From assembly GCF_038618305.1 (NCBI RefSeq), contig NZ_CP152017.1:2953501-3017500 (forward strand): a stretch of 64,000 nucleotides of DNA, read 5' to 3'. The position numbers and the translations under genes were made by a program. Shown one piece after another: positions 1 to 10,200 of this stretch (the first letter of the stretch is position 1; each line of letters begins with the position of its first letter). Source of the stretch: Sporosarcina sp. FSL K6-2383 (GTDB lineage: Bacteria > Bacillota > Bacilli > Bacillales_A > Planococcaceae). Below the pieces are notes generated by a model. The model made no database searches. It saw only the letters and a list, made by a program, of their open reading frames with translations, and had not been told where the DNA came from.

Positions 1-712
1 TACTGGCCATCGTACCCTAATCTGACTAATGGCGCACAGTTCAAAAACGGCAATAGTCGATCCCATGAAGTGGGCGGGATGAGTAACGTTTGCGGACTAA
101 TTGTCTGGTCGATTATGTACACCTTGTCCTCCTGATTCATCCGAATGAGCTGTTGAAGAACAGCATCCGATTCATGAGGGAAACAATGGCGGCTCGAATC
201 AAACGTAAAAGTTGGCGAAAGGGTAGTAGGTTTTCCTTCATTCACCCTACTCAAAAATCCCCGGATATGCTCTATGGGAACTGAACCGATTTGAATTTCG
301 ATGCCGAGCATATGCCCACCTTTGACAGCAACAGGCATCCACGTAAACAGCAGGTCAAGTACTTCCCGGTCTTCGAAATGAAGCTGATGTCCCGTTGATC
401 TGATAGGCTTTTCATTGAAAAGGGATAGCAGTCCAGAAGGCTTATCCAATTCAATGATGGCATGCATGACTGCGGCGACATGCTGGCATTTGTATGGATA
501 AAAAGGTAACGATGGGCAACTGCACGCTGTCTGAATTTCTTCTCCATCATCGTCAATTGTGACATAAAAGTTTTCTGCTCCCACCACAGTCGCTTGACAA
601 TGCGTGGCGCTATATTGTTCAATCGTCACTTTCCCAGAACGTTGAAAGGTTTCGCCCCTTTTAAATGAACTGTTCCCGCACATGTCTAGGATCTGCTTTT
701 GCGTTATCATTT
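1..712 (-). CDS. SWIM zinc-finger SNF2-family helicase, N-terminal part (runs off the window)
   Basis: An open frame of 237 codons starts at ATG 712 and is still open at base 1. A GGAGG lies nine bases before the ATG. Residues 63-77 form a SWIM zinc-binding pattern C-x-C-x9-C-x-H (Cys63, Cys65, Cys75, His77), the usual N-terminus of bacterial SNF2 ATPases, where it precedes an SNF2-associated region and the two helicase lobes. Those lobes would lie left of the window, so the ATPase itself is not seen. SNF2 proteins of this type are presumed DNA-dependent translocases that remodel protein-nucleic acid complexes. The gene is divergent from the CPBP protease across about 165 bp of AT-rich promoter DNA. 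A stand-alone SWIM protein remains possible. Confidence 0.8.
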
Positions 713-879
713 TGGCCAACCTCCTTTCCTGAATCAATGAATTTCAATATATACTTCATTATATAGAATAAATGTTCTTTTTCATATCTTTCTTCTACCC
801 TGATTTAGTAGTACTATAGTTAAGAACAAGGAAATATTCCCAGAAACGGCTTGGACAGATTAAAATAAATGGAGGATTT

Positions 880-1530
880 ATGAAAAAACTCACACTCTTA
901 TTAATAGGTCCCACAATCATGATTTTCATTGGTCTAATCATCTGCAAAAGCATCATTGTTACTTTTTCACTATTTTATAGCTGGCTATTATTCGTCCCAC
1001 TTTTCAGCTCTATTAGAAATAAACAAGACAAATTTAATCTAAAAAAACAATTCAGTCGTCAAACTATTGTAGTTGGCATAATTAGTGGACTTATTTCTCT
1101 ACTAGCGATTTATGGGGCGGTGACAGTACTGAAAGATACTGTATTCGATCTTGCTGCACTGCGTCAATTATTGGTGGATTGGAATTTCACAGGAAACAAT
1201 GTTATTTGGTTAGTTTTAGTTCTTATTTTCATCAATCCTTTTTTAGAAGAGCTATACTGGAGAAATTTCATGTACAAGTATCTTGAGACTAAAACTAGTA
1301 TTACAAAAACTGTTGTCATTACATCATTTTTTTATAGCCTTTATCACTTAGTATCGCTCATTTCTATTTTCACATTCCCATTCAATTTCATCGCGGTCAT
1401 TCCTGTATTTTTAGCCGGATTATTTTGGGGCTATTTTAGGTATAAATTAAATTCTATTTCGGCTCCAATTATCAGTCATATTCTTGCTGACTTAGGAATT
1501 ATGCTGGTGTATTTGACTTATATTTTATAG
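880..1530 (+). CDS. CPBP family intramembrane metalloprotease (CAAX/Abi type)
   Basis: This 216-residue, very hydrophobic protein has about six to seven membrane segments. It shows the three CPBP/Abi motifs in order: EExxxR at residues 123-128 (EELYWR), a Phe/Tyr-rich segment ending in His156, and a C-terminal His200-x3-Asp204. In the family these residues form a membrane-buried metal- or glutamate-dependent endopeptidase site (Rce1-like). The start ATG follows GGAGG at 871-875. Bacterial members often process or give immunity to peptides, but no bacteriocin or peptide gene is adjacent here, so the substrate is unknown. It is monocistronic and convergent with the next acetyltransferase. Confidence 0.85.
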   Translation: MKKLTLLLIGPTIMIFIGLIICKSIIVTFSLFYSWLLFVPLFSSIRNKQDKFNLKKQFSRQTIVVGIISGLISLLAIYGAVTVLKDTVFDLAALRQLLVDWNFTGNNVIWLVLVLIFINPFLEELYWRNFMYKYLETKTSITKTVVITSFFYSLYHLVSLISIFTFPFNFIAVIPVFLAGLFWGYFRYKLNSISAPIISHILADLGIMLVYLTYIL

Positions 1531-1538
1531 CAAAGAAA

Positions 1539-1572
1539 AACTAGTATAGGCTTGTTATCGCTCATACTAGTT
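1539..1572. terminator. Bidirectional terminator between convergent genes
   Basis: A nine-base perfect inverted repeat, AACTAGTAT ... ATACTAGTT, flanks a 16-base loop. On the minus strand it is followed by TTTTTCTTT. It overlaps the last codon of the minus-strand acetyltransferase. Confidence 0.6.
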
Positions 1573-2038
1573 CCTTCTCATAGAATACAATGGTCATTCG
1601 TTCATTCATTTTTGTAGCCTTTCCAGTCTTGCGGTACCCTAGCTTTTCGTACAGCCCACACAGCTTTTGTTCTTCCAGAATCGTATCTAGTTCCCAAACT
1701 ACAGCATCTTTATACAAACTCTCAACTGTACGCATGGTTACCGACGCAATTCCCCTCCCTTGATATTCTGGGAGAATGAAAATAGGAGATACCCGATAAC
1801 GTCTATTAGCTTTCTTAACAATTCGTATCGCACCAACTGTTATCATATTGTAGACAATGAGATAATAATCAGTTTGTTTTTGTTGTAAACGATCTGTCGT
1901 CCGTTGAATCGTTTCATTTGCTGGACTCGTGTCAAAGTCTTGATACTTAGCTAACAATGGCTTAAATGCTGCCACTTGTATGGAATGGATGAATGTCGCA
2001 TCCTCTATAGCCGCCTTCTGAATAACTAGCTGTTCCAA
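1562..2038 (-). CDS. GNAT family N-acetyltransferase
   Basis: This 158-residue single-domain protein has the acetyl-CoA pyrophosphate-binding loop Q93-G-R-G-I-A98 (family pattern Q/R-x-x-G-x-G/A) after a beta-strand/Pro-Glu turn. The start is TTG 2038, preceded by AAAGGGGTG at suitable spacing, and no ATG fits better. GNAT proteins move an acyl group from acyl-CoA to an amine, but nothing here identifies the acceptor. The gene stands alone. Confidence 0.85.
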   Translation of the reverse strand: MEQLVIQKAAIEDATFIHSIQVAAFKPLLAKYQDFDTSPANETIQRTTDRLQQKQTDYYLIVYNMITVGAIRIVKKANRRYRVSPIFILPEYQGRGIASVTMRTVESLYKDAVVWELDTILEEQKLCGLYEKLGYRKTGKATKMNERMTIVFYEKELV

Positions 2039-2147
2039 CTAAACACCCCTTTCCATCAATATACAAATCTGCTGCTACTTGTTTAGAATTAACTAGGTGG
2101 CCTCCCTTACTAGTACAACGTACTAATATAGCCAAGGGGCGACAAGT

Positions 2148-2249
2148 GTGAACCGAAGTAATAAGACCGACAATGATCTTCTGCTGGGCTTATTACGAGA
2201 GGCCATCACCAAGCGACAAAGCGATGTTGAAGAATATTCTATTTTTTAA
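2148..2249 (+). CDS. Possible 33-residue small ORF
   Basis: GTG 2148 opens a 33-codon frame ending with TAA 2247-2249. An AAGGGG at 2134-2139 sits eight bases upstream. The peptide is hydrophilic and helical in appearance (LLLGLLREAITKRQ in the middle) and resembles no family I recognise. Its 3' end abuts the convergent acetyltransferase. It could equally be chance open sequence in an intergenic gap. Confidence 0.2.
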   Translation: MNRSNKTDNDLLLGLLREAITKRQSDVEEYSIF

Positions 2250-2256
2250 TTGCCGA

Positions 2257-2715
2257 CTATACAGCATCAGTTCCCTTAGAAATATTTTTCTCCAACACAA
2301 TTCTATGAATACCGTCATCATCTGTGAATACTTCCATCACATCGAAGCCGTTTTTTATATTAAGAATCAGCATACTACGCCACTTGTTTCTGGTCTTTGT
2401 TTGAATAATTGTATAGCCAGCTTCCCCTACTAAACAATGCTGCTGTTTCATAAGCTCCGCTGCAATTCCTTGTCCTCGGCACGCTTCATGCACTGCTCCG
2501 TACCAACTATAATACTTGTTAGCATCAATCTCATAGCCTATTTTATAACCAACCACCACCGATTGATTGAAGGCTACATTCATCAATACTTTCGGTTTTG
2601 ATTTTATTTTATCTATTAGTGTAGCTGACTCTTCAAAGACCCTTTCATGCAGTTCCAAAATTCCATCTACGACATGCTGTTCAGGCATTCCCCAAAAGGC
2701 CTTATAGGTTAACAT
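2257..2715 (-). CDS. GNAT family N-acetyltransferase
   Basis: A 152-residue GNAT domain with the acetyl-CoA loop R80-G-Q-G-I-A85. An upstream in-frame start exists at 2769, but ATG 2715 is preceded by GGGGGAGT at ideal spacing and lies 22 bases after the helD stop, so it is preferred. The protein keeps the family's Asn/Arg-containing C-terminal strand (TKTRNKWRSM) but lacks a diagnostic substrate pocket. The tight spacing implies cotranscription with helD. The acceptor is unknown. Confidence 0.8.
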   Translation of the reverse strand: MLTYKAFWGMPEQHVVDGILELHERVFEESATLIDKIKSKPKVLMNVAFNQSVVVGYKIGYEIDANKYYSWYGAVHEACRGQGIAAELMKQQHCLVGEAGYTIIQTKTRNKWRSMLILNIKNGFDVMEVFTDDDGIHRIVLEKNISKGTDAV

Positions 2716-2737
2716 GATATCCACTCCCCCTAAAAAT

Positions 2738-4945
2738 TCACACATTAACGCCAACCATATGGAGCTCATGCATCGGCCTTGTCATGGCAACATATAACAA
2801 CTTTCTGTCAATCGGATGATCTCTAAATGGATCGTCAACCGCGACAACAATGACTGCATCGAATTCCAGTCCCTTTGCCAGATGGCTCGGAACAATCAGC
2901 AGGCATGCCCCACTCATATCCGTTTGGTCGCCTAATAATTGCACCGCCATGTTGAATTCCCGTAGTCTTGCATGAATTTTTGTTGCCTCTGCTGTCGATT
3001 TGCAAATCAGCGCTACCGATTTATGGCCACGTCCCGTAATTTCATTATAAATCTGATCAATTTTAGCCCCATCAAACGTCGGCATATCGTAAAAATCTGG
3101 TTCCCTACCATGACGAACAACCGGCTCGACAAGTGGCAAATCCTCGTCCATCTGCGCGAGCACCTGATTGGCTAAGTCCATTATTTCAATTGTCGTTCGA
3201 TAACTTTTTTGTAGTGTTGTATAAGTCGCTCTCGGGAATAATTCTTTAATTGGTTCCCAAGACGTCAATGCCCGGTAGCTGTGAATTCCCTGCGCCAAAT
3301 CGCCAACCATCGTAAACATATCCGTTTCAAGTCCCTCCTGCAAAGCCGCCAACTGAAACTCGCTGTAATCCTGCACTTCATCAATAAAAACCACGCGCAT
3401 TTTCCAATCATCTGCAATGCCCTTCAGCTTGGCCTGTAAATAATAAATGGCTGCTAAATCCTCAATTTCCCAAGTTTCCTTCTGATGCGCCTCTCCAAAA
3501 GCAGCTCTTTCCTGATCAGACCAATGACCGGCAAGTGCTGTTTGAAGTTGCTCGTTCGCTAACCAATCGCGATAGATTTTCTTGATATTAAACTTTTTAA
3601 ACCTACGCATATAAACGGCCGCTGTTGATTTACCTTCCTTTTCAATAACTGGCAGTCTGTCGTCACGCTCATCCAAAATTCTTGTTAGCTTGGCTTTCCG
3701 TCGTTCATCATCTCGAATACCATATAATGCTTTATCAAGCGCTTCCTCATACTTGGTCGTTAAAGTAGCAAGCAATCTTTTATGCTTGCGCTTCACATCA
3801 CTTTGCACAATGATTTTAATACGCTCCAGCCTTTTTTCAACAGGCATGTAGGCAAACTCCTGAAGAAATAGTTTCTTCAGTTGCAAAGCTTTTATAATCC
3901 GATACTTTTCAATAAAAACATCTTCAAAAAGCTCCGCCATGTCTTGTTCCAATTTTGTCACATAGCGCTGCATGATCTCTCGATAATCGAGAGTCCCTTT
4001 TACGCGCGTCACAAAAAGCTTTTCTTCATCTAAAGTGGCCGATTGTGCTAACTGCGCCAACTTCGCGTCAGGATCAGTCAGCTTCAGTTTCAAACCTGTC
4101 GCATTCAAAACATATTCCGCATATGTCCTCTGACAAATCTGCCCCACTCCCAGCTCGGGTAGTACGTCCGCGATATAATCCATAAACAATTTACTGGGTG
4201 CTAAAATCATCAGTTTATTGGCCGGAAAATGTTCACCCATCGTATATAAAAAATACGAAATACGGTGCAGTGCAATCGTCGTCTTCCCACTACCCGCCGC
4301 CCCTTGGACAATAATGGGCTGCTTCAAATTAGCCCGAATGATAGCATTTTGTTCAGCCTGAATTGTCGAGACTATCTCCATTAATCGAGTGTCTGCTTTA
4401 CCAGCTAAGGCTTCTTGAAGTAACTCATCATTTGTTGTTAGGTCAATATCACGAATATCCAGAAGCTCTCCATCTTCAATCTGATACTGCCGCTTAGAGT
4501 ACAGATGTCCTTCGAACTCGTCCTCTCGTACTTGATAGGTTAAATCACCAAGCCTTCCATCGTAATAAACGTTAGCCACAGGGGAACGCCAATCGACAAT
4601 AATCGGCTCCTGCGTTTCCCGATGGAATAAAGACGTCTTACCTATGTAAAGTAATTCCGCCTCCTCATCTTCCTTTTGGAAATGAATTCGGGCAAAATAT
4701 GGCTTCAATTGAATCGCTTCTAGCCCTTCCTTTTGAGAACGAGCCATTTCAAAAAAACGGGCATTCGTTAAAATATTGATGTAACTCAAACTGGAGTCCA
4801 AATACTCCAAATCTGCCATCGATTTACGAATTTCATCTTGAGAGGATTTTACGTCACGTCGTGATTCTGCTAATAATTGCTGCATGTAGTGTTTGGTGTA
4901 GTCAAGGCGCTCTAATTCAAACTCAAAATCAGGATGTTGCTGCAT
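2738..4945 (-). CDS. helD: HelD-type UvrD-like ATPase, RNA polymerase recycling factor
   Basis: The 735-residue protein begins with a charged coiled-coil region (about residues 5-60), as in Bacillus HelD where this arm reaches into the RNA polymerase channel. It then has a superfamily-1 ATPase core: Walker A GAAGSGKT at residues 215-222, a Walker B with IDEVQD about 335 residues later, and a C-terminal KGLEFD ... YVAMTRP motif typical of UvrD/HelD. Bacillus HelD (about 774 aa) binds core RNAP and uses ATP to release it from nucleic acid. An ORF start exists at 5053, but ATG 4945 has GGAGG nine bases upstream and matches the family N-terminus. It probably heads a two-gene operon with the following acetyltransferase. 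Confidence 0.9.
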   Translation of the reverse strand: MQQHPDFEFELERLDYTKHYMQQLLAESRRDVKSSQDEIRKSMADLEYLDSSLSYINILTNARFFEMARSQKEGLEAIQLKPYFARIHFQKEDEEAELLYIGKTSLFHRETQEPIIVDWRSPVANVYYDGRLGDLTYQVREDEFEGHLYSKRQYQIEDGELLDIRDIDLTTNDELLQEALAGKADTRLMEIVSTIQAEQNAIIRANLKQPIIVQGAAGSGKTTIALHRISYFLYTMGEHFPANKLMILAPSKLFMDYIADVLPELGVGQICQRTYAEYVLNATGLKLKLTDPDAKLAQLAQSATLDEEKLFVTRVKGTLDYREIMQRYVTKLEQDMAELFEDVFIEKYRIIKALQLKKLFLQEFAYMPVEKRLERIKIIVQSDVKRKHKRLLATLTTKYEEALDKALYGIRDDERRKAKLTRILDERDDRLPVIEKEGKSTAAVYMRRFKKFNIKKIYRDWLANEQLQTALAGHWSDQERAAFGEAHQKETWEIEDLAAIYYLQAKLKGIADDWKMRVVFIDEVQDYSEFQLAALQEGLETDMFTMVGDLAQGIHSYRALTSWEPIKELFPRATYTTLQKSYRTTIEIMDLANQVLAQMDEDLPLVEPVVRHGREPDFYDMPTFDGAKIDQIYNEITGRGHKSVALICKSTAEATKIHARLREFNMAVQLLGDQTDMSGACLLIVPSHLAKGLEFDAVIVVAVDDPFRDHPIDRKLLYVAMTRPMHELHMVGVNV

Positions 4946-5174
4946 GAGACAAGTCCTCCATTTATCGTATTTTGCGTCCTTTATAACTGTATAGAAGATG
5001 TTGGGGATTTTTAGACAGATTTGTATTTTACCACTTACATGAGAACTAGGCAACTATAATAGTAGAATAATTCTGTTTCCACTGATTATTTCAATAAAAA
5101 AAGAAAAAGCTACATGCATAAAAGCAATTAGCTGTTTTCTGAGTCATCTATAGTTATTGAAATAATATACCTAG

Positions 5175-5222
5175 CAAAAAGACACCCTTCTACCACTGAA
5201 TTCAGGGCTAAAGGATGTCTTT
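5175..5222 (-). terminator. Rho-independent terminator of the chemoreceptor gene
   Basis: An imperfect stem pairs AAGACACCCTT with AAGGATGTCTT. On the minus strand it is followed by TTTTTGC, twelve bases beyond the stop at 5234. Confidence 0.75.
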
Positions 5223-5233
5223 CCATTTAATTA

Positions 5234-6922
5234 TTACACTTTAAATCGTCCCATATCACTTTGCAGTTTCTCTGAAAGCTCCGCTAGCAACTGTGCGCTG
5301 GACGAAATCTCTTGGTTAGCAGCTAGTTGTTGCTCTGTCGCTGCACTTGTTGACTGGGCAGCTTCCGATGATTCGGCTGCCAGTTCCTGTACTTTTGTAG
5401 CTCCTGCAGAAACTGCATCGGTCATTGTGCGGATCTGTTCGATGGCTGAAGAAACAGTTGTCACTTTTTCACTGACATCACCGGCCGCCCGTTCAATCCG
5501 GCTGAAGACCTCGTGTGTTCGCTCCGTTACAACAAGCCCTTCTTCTACACGTTGACTGCCATCTTCTGTGCTTGCAACAGCTTGTGCAACGCTACCAATC
5601 ATCGTATCAATCATATTACCAATTTCTCCAGCAGAACGTTTTGACTGTTCTGCAAGATGTCTCACTTCCTCAGCTACGACCGCGAAGCCTTTTCCATGCT
5701 CCCCAGCACGTGCTGCTTCAATCGCCGCGTTCAGTGCCAATAAGTTCGTCTGTTCAGCAATATCCGTAATCAAAGACGTAACTTTTCGGATTTCCTCCGA
5801 ATAATTCGCCATACCGCTCATAATGCCTGCTGATTGCCCAATTGCCGAGCTAATCACTGTCATTTGACCGTTAACATCCTCCATTAGAGAGGCCCCTTCT
5901 TTCACAAGCCGAGCAACATCCTCAGATGATAACAGCATCGCTTCGTTATCATCCGTAATCCGGTTAATGCCGGTTACGACTTCTCCGATAGCCCGATTCG
6001 TCTCATTGACAATTTCCGCTTGGGATTCACTTCCCATTAAGTTTCTTTCCGTCGTTTCTGCAACCATTTCAGATGCTGCTAGACTTTCCTCTGAACTCGC
6101 AGACAATTGTTCTGCTTGGGCAGCAAGTTGAAGTGCTGACCCATTTGCATTCGAAATAATCCCGCGAAGGTCTTTCGACATGCTATTAAAGGCAGTTGCC
6201 ATCTCACCAATCTCATCTTTATTGCGAATGATGACAGGCTCTATCATAAGATTTCCTTCTGCGATTTCTGTCAATGCTGCCGTCATTTTCTTAACGGGTT
6301 TTGCAATACTTCGTCCAAGCATAATTGCTATAGAAATGCTCACATAAAGAGCAACAACAAGTAAGCCAATCATCACTATGCGTATCCACTTGATTAACTC
6401 TTGAATATCACCATTTACTTGATAAGTTTGATCTGTTTGGCTTACAATCAATTCATTAATTTTCTCCATGATTTCCGCTTCAAACAGACTTGCATCAAGT
6501 GCAATATTCAAAGCTCTTTCTTCTTGACCAGCATCGAACTCACTGATTGCTAAATCTGTAATTTGTATATAACTTGTGTGTGATTCTTTTAATTCATCGA
6601 GTAATGTACGTTCGCTAGTAGACCATTTCATTTGGTCTAATAACCCCGACTGGCGGTCAAGCTCCGTAATTATTTCCGTTCGACTTTTCAAAAATGACTC
6701 TTGTTCAAACAATAAATAACTTCGAACATTTTCCGAAAGTTTGTTTTGAAGTGACCCTATTTTTTCAAATACAATTGTTTTCGCTACTTGATTATACATT
6801 AAAGCATTAAAATCATTATTTGTTTTGGATACTGACCAAAAACCCGTCCCACCAATAATAATCATAAAAAGAAGCAGCGATAAAAATCCCATCCACAATT
6901 TTCTACCTACTGTAAATTTCAT
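5234..6922 (-). CDS. Methyl-accepting chemotaxis protein (4-helix-bundle sensor, HAMP)
   Basis: This 562-residue chemoreceptor has an N-terminal membrane segment (about 10-32), an extracellular all-helical region of about 150 residues consistent with a four-helix-bundle sensor, a second membrane segment (about 178-200), a HAMP linker, and a long coiled-coil cytoplasmic domain. The signalling hairpin contains [20 protein letters not shown], the near-invariant CheA/CheW contact region. ATG 6922 has GGAGGTAAAATA before it, so the ORF extension to 6973 is not used. Ligand unknown. A second receptor of the same architecture lies about 1.3 kb further on the same strand. Confidence 0.93.
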   Translation of the reverse strand: MKFTVGRKLWMGFLSLLLFMIIIGGTGFWSVSKTNNDFNALMYNQVAKTIVFEKIGSLQNKLSENVRSYLLFEQESFLKSRTEIITELDRQSGLLDQMKWSTSERTLLDELKESHTSYIQITDLAISEFDAGQEERALNIALDASLFEAEIMEKINELIVSQTDQTYQVNGDIQELIKWIRIVMIGLLVVALYVSISIAIMLGRSIAKPVKKMTAALTEIAEGNLMIEPVIIRNKDEIGEMATAFNSMSKDLRGIISNANGSALQLAAQAEQLSASSEESLAASEMVAETTERNLMGSESQAEIVNETNRAIGEVVTGINRITDDNEAMLLSSEDVARLVKEGASLMEDVNGQMTVISSAIGQSAGIMSGMANYSEEIRKVTSLITDIAEQTNLLALNAAIEAARAGEHGKGFAVVAEEVRHLAEQSKRSAGEIGNMIDTMIGSVAQAVASTEDGSQRVEEGLVVTERTHEVFSRIERAAGDVSEKVTTVSSAIEQIRTMTDAVSAGATKVQELAAESSEAAQSTSAATEQQLAANQEISSSAQLLAELSEKLQSDMGRFKV

Positions 6923-7075
6923 TATTTTACCTCCTACATAATAAATCCATCTTTTAGTATAACTTAAACCCAAGATCTATCATAGTCATATATTCTTAAA
7001 AGAAATATATTTCATGCAGGTATTAATGCCTAGAAAGCTTATACAACTTGCTTTCAACGGCTATCCAGTCAACAA

Positions 7076-7116
7076 AATAATCCCTTCCTGCTTATTTCAG
7101 CAGAATGGGATTATTA
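7076..7116 (-). terminator. Terminator after the GNAT gene
   Basis: Perfect arms AATAATCCC/GGGATTATT enclose a second short stem CTGCT/AGCAG. On the minus strand T-rich sequence follows. Confidence 0.65.
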
Positions 7117-7129
7117 TCTGAAAATAAAA

Positions 7130-7819
7130 TTATTTCTTTACAAAGTGGACTACCCACTGATTCTCTATTTGTTTCATCGCTGTCCCTCGCCAGCCATCTT
7201 GAAGATAACGCTGTTGTTGCGCTGTATCAGACATTAAGATTTCATAACTTTGTGTGGGGTTCTCTTGCAAGTTCTGCACTAGATCTTTCATTAAAACATA
7301 TCTCAGCAAGTCACCATATTTCACTTTGAGTGCGACAATTTCCATACCATGGGCAAATTTATCCTTCAAGCTAGCAATATTAAACGGAGCAACGGTTGTA
7401 CATACATAGCGAAATCGCTGTCGATTGACTTCCCGTATGAGAATTTCTCCTAATAACACCTGCAAATTATTCCCTCTGAATTGAGAATGCACATTCGATA
7501 TTTCCGAATAAATAACAGCGGATAACCCAGCTGTCGGTACACCTGCATCAATTCCTAAATGACCTTCCTCATCCACTTTAGGTTCCAACATTGCACGAAA
7601 TGCAATGAGTTGTCCTTCACAGTAAGCGCCAATCATCATGCCTTTACCATTCAAAATATAAAGAAATTCTTCCTTCGTCAATGGCTGTAAAAAAGCGTCT
7701 GTTGTCAGCGATGCAATTACTTTTTGTTGCAGTACTAGAATTTCATCGAGATGACTCACGGCTAGTTGGATAACGTCAATTTCTTTTTGATTTTTTAAGA
7801 CTAATTGTAGTGGATTCAT
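7130..7819 (-). CDS. GNAT-like acyltransferase, formerly paired with an enolase-superfamily racemase
   Basis: This 229-residue GNAT-fold protein has an extended N-terminal lobe and a central segment around residues 90-125 (IYSEISNVHSQFRGNNLQ), where an R-G-N-N takes the place of the usual acyl-CoA loop. Its ATG overlaps the stop of the upstream pseudogene by two bases (ATGA), showing former translational coupling to a mandelate-racemase/muconate-lactonising family enzyme. Known Geobacillus loci pair an N-succinylamino acid racemase with a GNAT succinyltransferase for D- to L-amino acid conversion. By that analogy this may be the N-succinyltransferase, now without its racemase. The chemistry is inferred from context only. 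Confidence 0.7.
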   Translation of the reverse strand: MNPLQLVLKNQKEIDVIQLAVSHLDEILVLQQKVIASLTTDAFLQPLTKEEFLYILNGKGMMIGAYCEGQLIAFRAMLEPKVDEEGHLGIDAGVPTAGLSAVIYSEISNVHSQFRGNNLQVLLGEILIREVNRQRFRYVCTTVAPFNIASLKDKFAHGMEIVALKVKYGDLLRYVLMKDLVQNLQENPTQSYEILMSDTAQQQRYLQDGWRGTAMKQIENQWVVHFVKK

Positions 7820-7987
7820 CCGCTAACCTCCTCTGAAAACACCGTTAGTTCTTGAAGTATCTGTTCATCAATATCAATTCCTAATCCTGGCCTGTCTGTC
7901 AAACTAATCATAGGTTGCATAACTAATCACAAATGGCTCATATAGCGGTAAATGAATCGCGTAAATCTCAATTTCAGTAATCTTCAC
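7816..7987 (-). pseudogene. Internally deleted MR/MLE enolase-superfamily gene
   Basis: Reading from GTG 7987, 27 codons encode a recognisable enolase-superfamily N-terminus (KITEIEIYAIHLPLYEPF, then VISYATYD) and hit TAG at once. In another frame the DNA continues as ISLTDRPGLGIDIDEQ, the typical MR/MLE C-terminus, ending in TGA at 7816-7818 inside the start of the GNAT gene. An intact enzyme needs about 350-370 residues, so roughly 300 codons, including all metal-binding and catalytic lysine residues, have been removed. The junction lies near ATGAT at about 7905-7912. A GAGGAAGG ribosome site remains before the start. Family members include dipeptide epimerases and N-succinylamino acid racemases. 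Confidence 0.8.
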
Positions 7988-8072
7988 TGTTTTCAAACCT
8001 TCCTCTTGTTGAATTCTACTATCTATTGTATCATTTCGAACGTATTCTATATTTCAATTTCTCTAATCAATA

Positions 8073-8107
8073 AAAAAGAAAGTTCACTTTAAATAAGTAA
8101 ACTTTCC
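8073..8107 (-). terminator. Terminator of the second chemoreceptor gene
   Basis: Stem GAAAGTTTACTT/AAGTGAACTTTC on the minus strand followed by TTTTTTATT, about 100 bases after the receptor stop. Confidence 0.7.
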
Positions 8108-8208
8108 TTTAGCTCGATTATCCCATAAAAGGATTTTTTTAATCATGTCCATTAAATCTAACTCCCTAAGAAGCTTAAATTGTAAATATTTGTGGAAGCA
8201 CCTATAGA

Positions 8209-9891
8209 TTACAGTCTGAATTGCTGAATAGATCTTTGTAAATCCTCTGCTAAATGCGCAAGTGATTCACTGGCAGCTGAAATCTCCTCCATTGTTGCTA
8301 TCTGCTCTTCTGATGCCGCGCTATTTTCCTGCGATGCCAAAACACTCGTCTCAGCCACTCCATGTACATTGACGACAGAACTAGAAATGGATTGACTAAT
8401 GGAAGAAACCGCTTCTACAGAACGGTTTACTTCAGTTGCATTTTTGGCTACTTGCTCAACCATTGTCTCAATTTCACCAAATATATTACTCACTTCCTCA
8501 GTCTTCATAAGACCATTTTGCACACGCTCAGTTCCTTGTTGCATGGAGACTGTTACATCCTGAATCTCATGTTGAATTTCATTCACCATGCTATAAATCT
8601 GTTCTGCAGAAATACGTGACTCCTCCGCCAGCTTCCGAACTTCATCAGCTACAACTGCAAAGCCTTTACCAGATTCTCCTGCACGCGCTGCCTCAATAGC
8701 AGCGTTCAATGCTAGTAAATTGGTTTGGTCAGCAATATTCGTAATCATCTGCACGATATTGCTAATTTCTTTTGATTTGCCATCTAAGTTTCGCACCGAA
8801 TCTGCCGTTAATTTCACAGCATCGGCAATAGAAAGCATTTGGCTATTCACTGACATGACCGCAGTTGTTCCCAGTTGTGTCTTATCAAATGCACCCTGCG
8901 ATTGCTCGTTCATCTGTACACTGCTCTTGGCAATTTCCTGCATATTCAACATCATTTCTTCAATAGAAGTAGATATTTCATTAACACTGCGAAGCTGGTT
9001 ATCAGCACCATCGGCTGATTGCTGCGAGAGATTAGCTACTGATTCAGCAGCAGCCATACTTTGCTGGGCACTAGCGGATAATTCTTCAGAACTAGCTGAT
9101 ACTTGTTCACCAGAATTTTGTGCACCATCTACAACTTCACGAAGTGTCTTATGCATATTATTTAATCCGACAGAAAGTGTTGTAATTTCATCACGACTAA
9201 TGCTAACAAGTGGCTCACTACGCAAATCACCATCTTCGAACTCCCTCATCCGATTAACAACAATTGTTAATCGACGAATCATTGATTTGCTGAAAAGATA
9301 AGTAATGAGCACTGCGATGATAATACTCACCGCAATTAAAATGCCACTCAAAAGAAGAGTGCTCGCATACACTTGCTGATTTTCTTCCTTGATTTTCTCC
9401 GCAAGTTGTTCATTCAGCACTACTAATTCATTGAAATACCTCATAGACTCATCAAAAATAATTTTTTCTTCTTTAATGCCTTGTTCAGCCTCTATCCAGT
9501 TGCCATCTCTCATTAGTTGAATATTCTTGTAAGCGCGTTCATTAAATAACAACCAATTACGCTTAAATCCTTCAAACGTTTCTAATTCCTCCAAATTCAA
9601 ATTAGTTTCTTCATACTCCTGAATCCAAGTCTTCATTTTTTCCAAATTAGTCACTGCTCTTTCCAGCATGTTAGTATCTTTAAATGCTAGAGTTGTTACC
9701 ATTTGAGTACGTATATTTTCTGCATCCTTACCAATTTTAATAAGGTATGTAGAAGGAACCATTCCATTCGTGTACATCGTTTCACTATTTTCATTTAACT
9801 GTTTTATTTGAACTAAGTTATAGATATTTAATGAAACAAACACTACAATAACGCCACCAAATGCAAGTAGCATTTTCCCGAATAATTTCAT
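8209..9891 (-). CDS. Methyl-accepting chemotaxis protein (4-helix-bundle sensor, HAMP)
   Basis: A 560-residue receptor: membrane segment at about 7-28, a helical extracellular sensor region of about 150 residues, a second membrane segment at about 178-201, HAMP, then the methyl-accepting coiled coil. The tip carries [20 protein letters not shown]. Between the two receptors in this window the tip is nearly identical while the sensor halves differ, so they should respond to different signals. ATG 9891 is preceded by GGAGTG. It is monocistronic with its own terminator. Ligand not predictable. Confidence 0.93.
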   Translation of the reverse strand: MKLFGKMLLAFGGVIVVFVSLNIYNLVQIKQLNENSETMYTNGMVPSTYLIKIGKDAENIRTQMVTTLAFKDTNMLERAVTNLEKMKTWIQEYEETNLNLEELETFEGFKRNWLLFNERAYKNIQLMRDGNWIEAEQGIKEEKIIFDESMRYFNELVVLNEQLAEKIKEENQQVYASTLLLSGILIAVSIIIAVLITYLFSKSMIRRLTIVVNRMREFEDGDLRSEPLVSISRDEITTLSVGLNNMHKTLREVVDGAQNSGEQVSASSEELSASAQQSMAAAESVANLSQQSADGADNQLRSVNEISTSIEEMMLNMQEIAKSSVQMNEQSQGAFDKTQLGTTAVMSVNSQMLSIADAVKLTADSVRNLDGKSKEISNIVQMITNIADQTNLLALNAAIEAARAGESGKGFAVVADEVRKLAEESRISAEQIYSMVNEIQHEIQDVTVSMQQGTERVQNGLMKTEEVSNIFGEIETMVEQVAKNATEVNRSVEAVSSISQSISSSVVNVHGVAETSVLASQENSAASEEQIATMEEISAASESLAHLAEDLQRSIQQFRL

Positions 9892-10149
9892 TTAAAATTC
9901 ACTCCATCTCATAAATTTCTTATCTACATTAGAACTAATTACTCATAACTATATCACCATGGTTGCATTTTAAAAAACTAATGATTAAAATTTACCCGAA
10001 TTATCAAAAAAGTATAACAAACAAGAACATCCTGTTTAATAGTTCGTACAAATCATTTTGATAGTTCCTTCGATGAAGACAGTGAAATCTAGATAAATCT
10101 ACTGCAGATTAGCTATCTATTAATTCACCCGTATTTGGTACCAAGGAAA

Positions 10150-10200
10150 CAAAAATATTCCTTCCCTTCGCTTTTCCAGCGCACGGAAGGAATATTTTTG
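10150..10200 (-). terminator. Strong terminator ending the CuA-enzyme operon
   Basis: A perfect 15-bp stem (AAAAATATTCCTTCC/GGAAGGAATATTTTT) lies directly next to the operon's last stop codon. Between 9892 and 10149 I see only AT-rich DNA that should hold the chemoreceptor promoter. Confidence 0.85.

Noticed and set aside
5515..5804. Plus-strand frames over the chemoreceptor genes (also at 8720-9301 and 14219-16036)
   Set aside because: They are antisense shadows of long coding regions with biased codon use. None has a ribosome site or recognisable domain.
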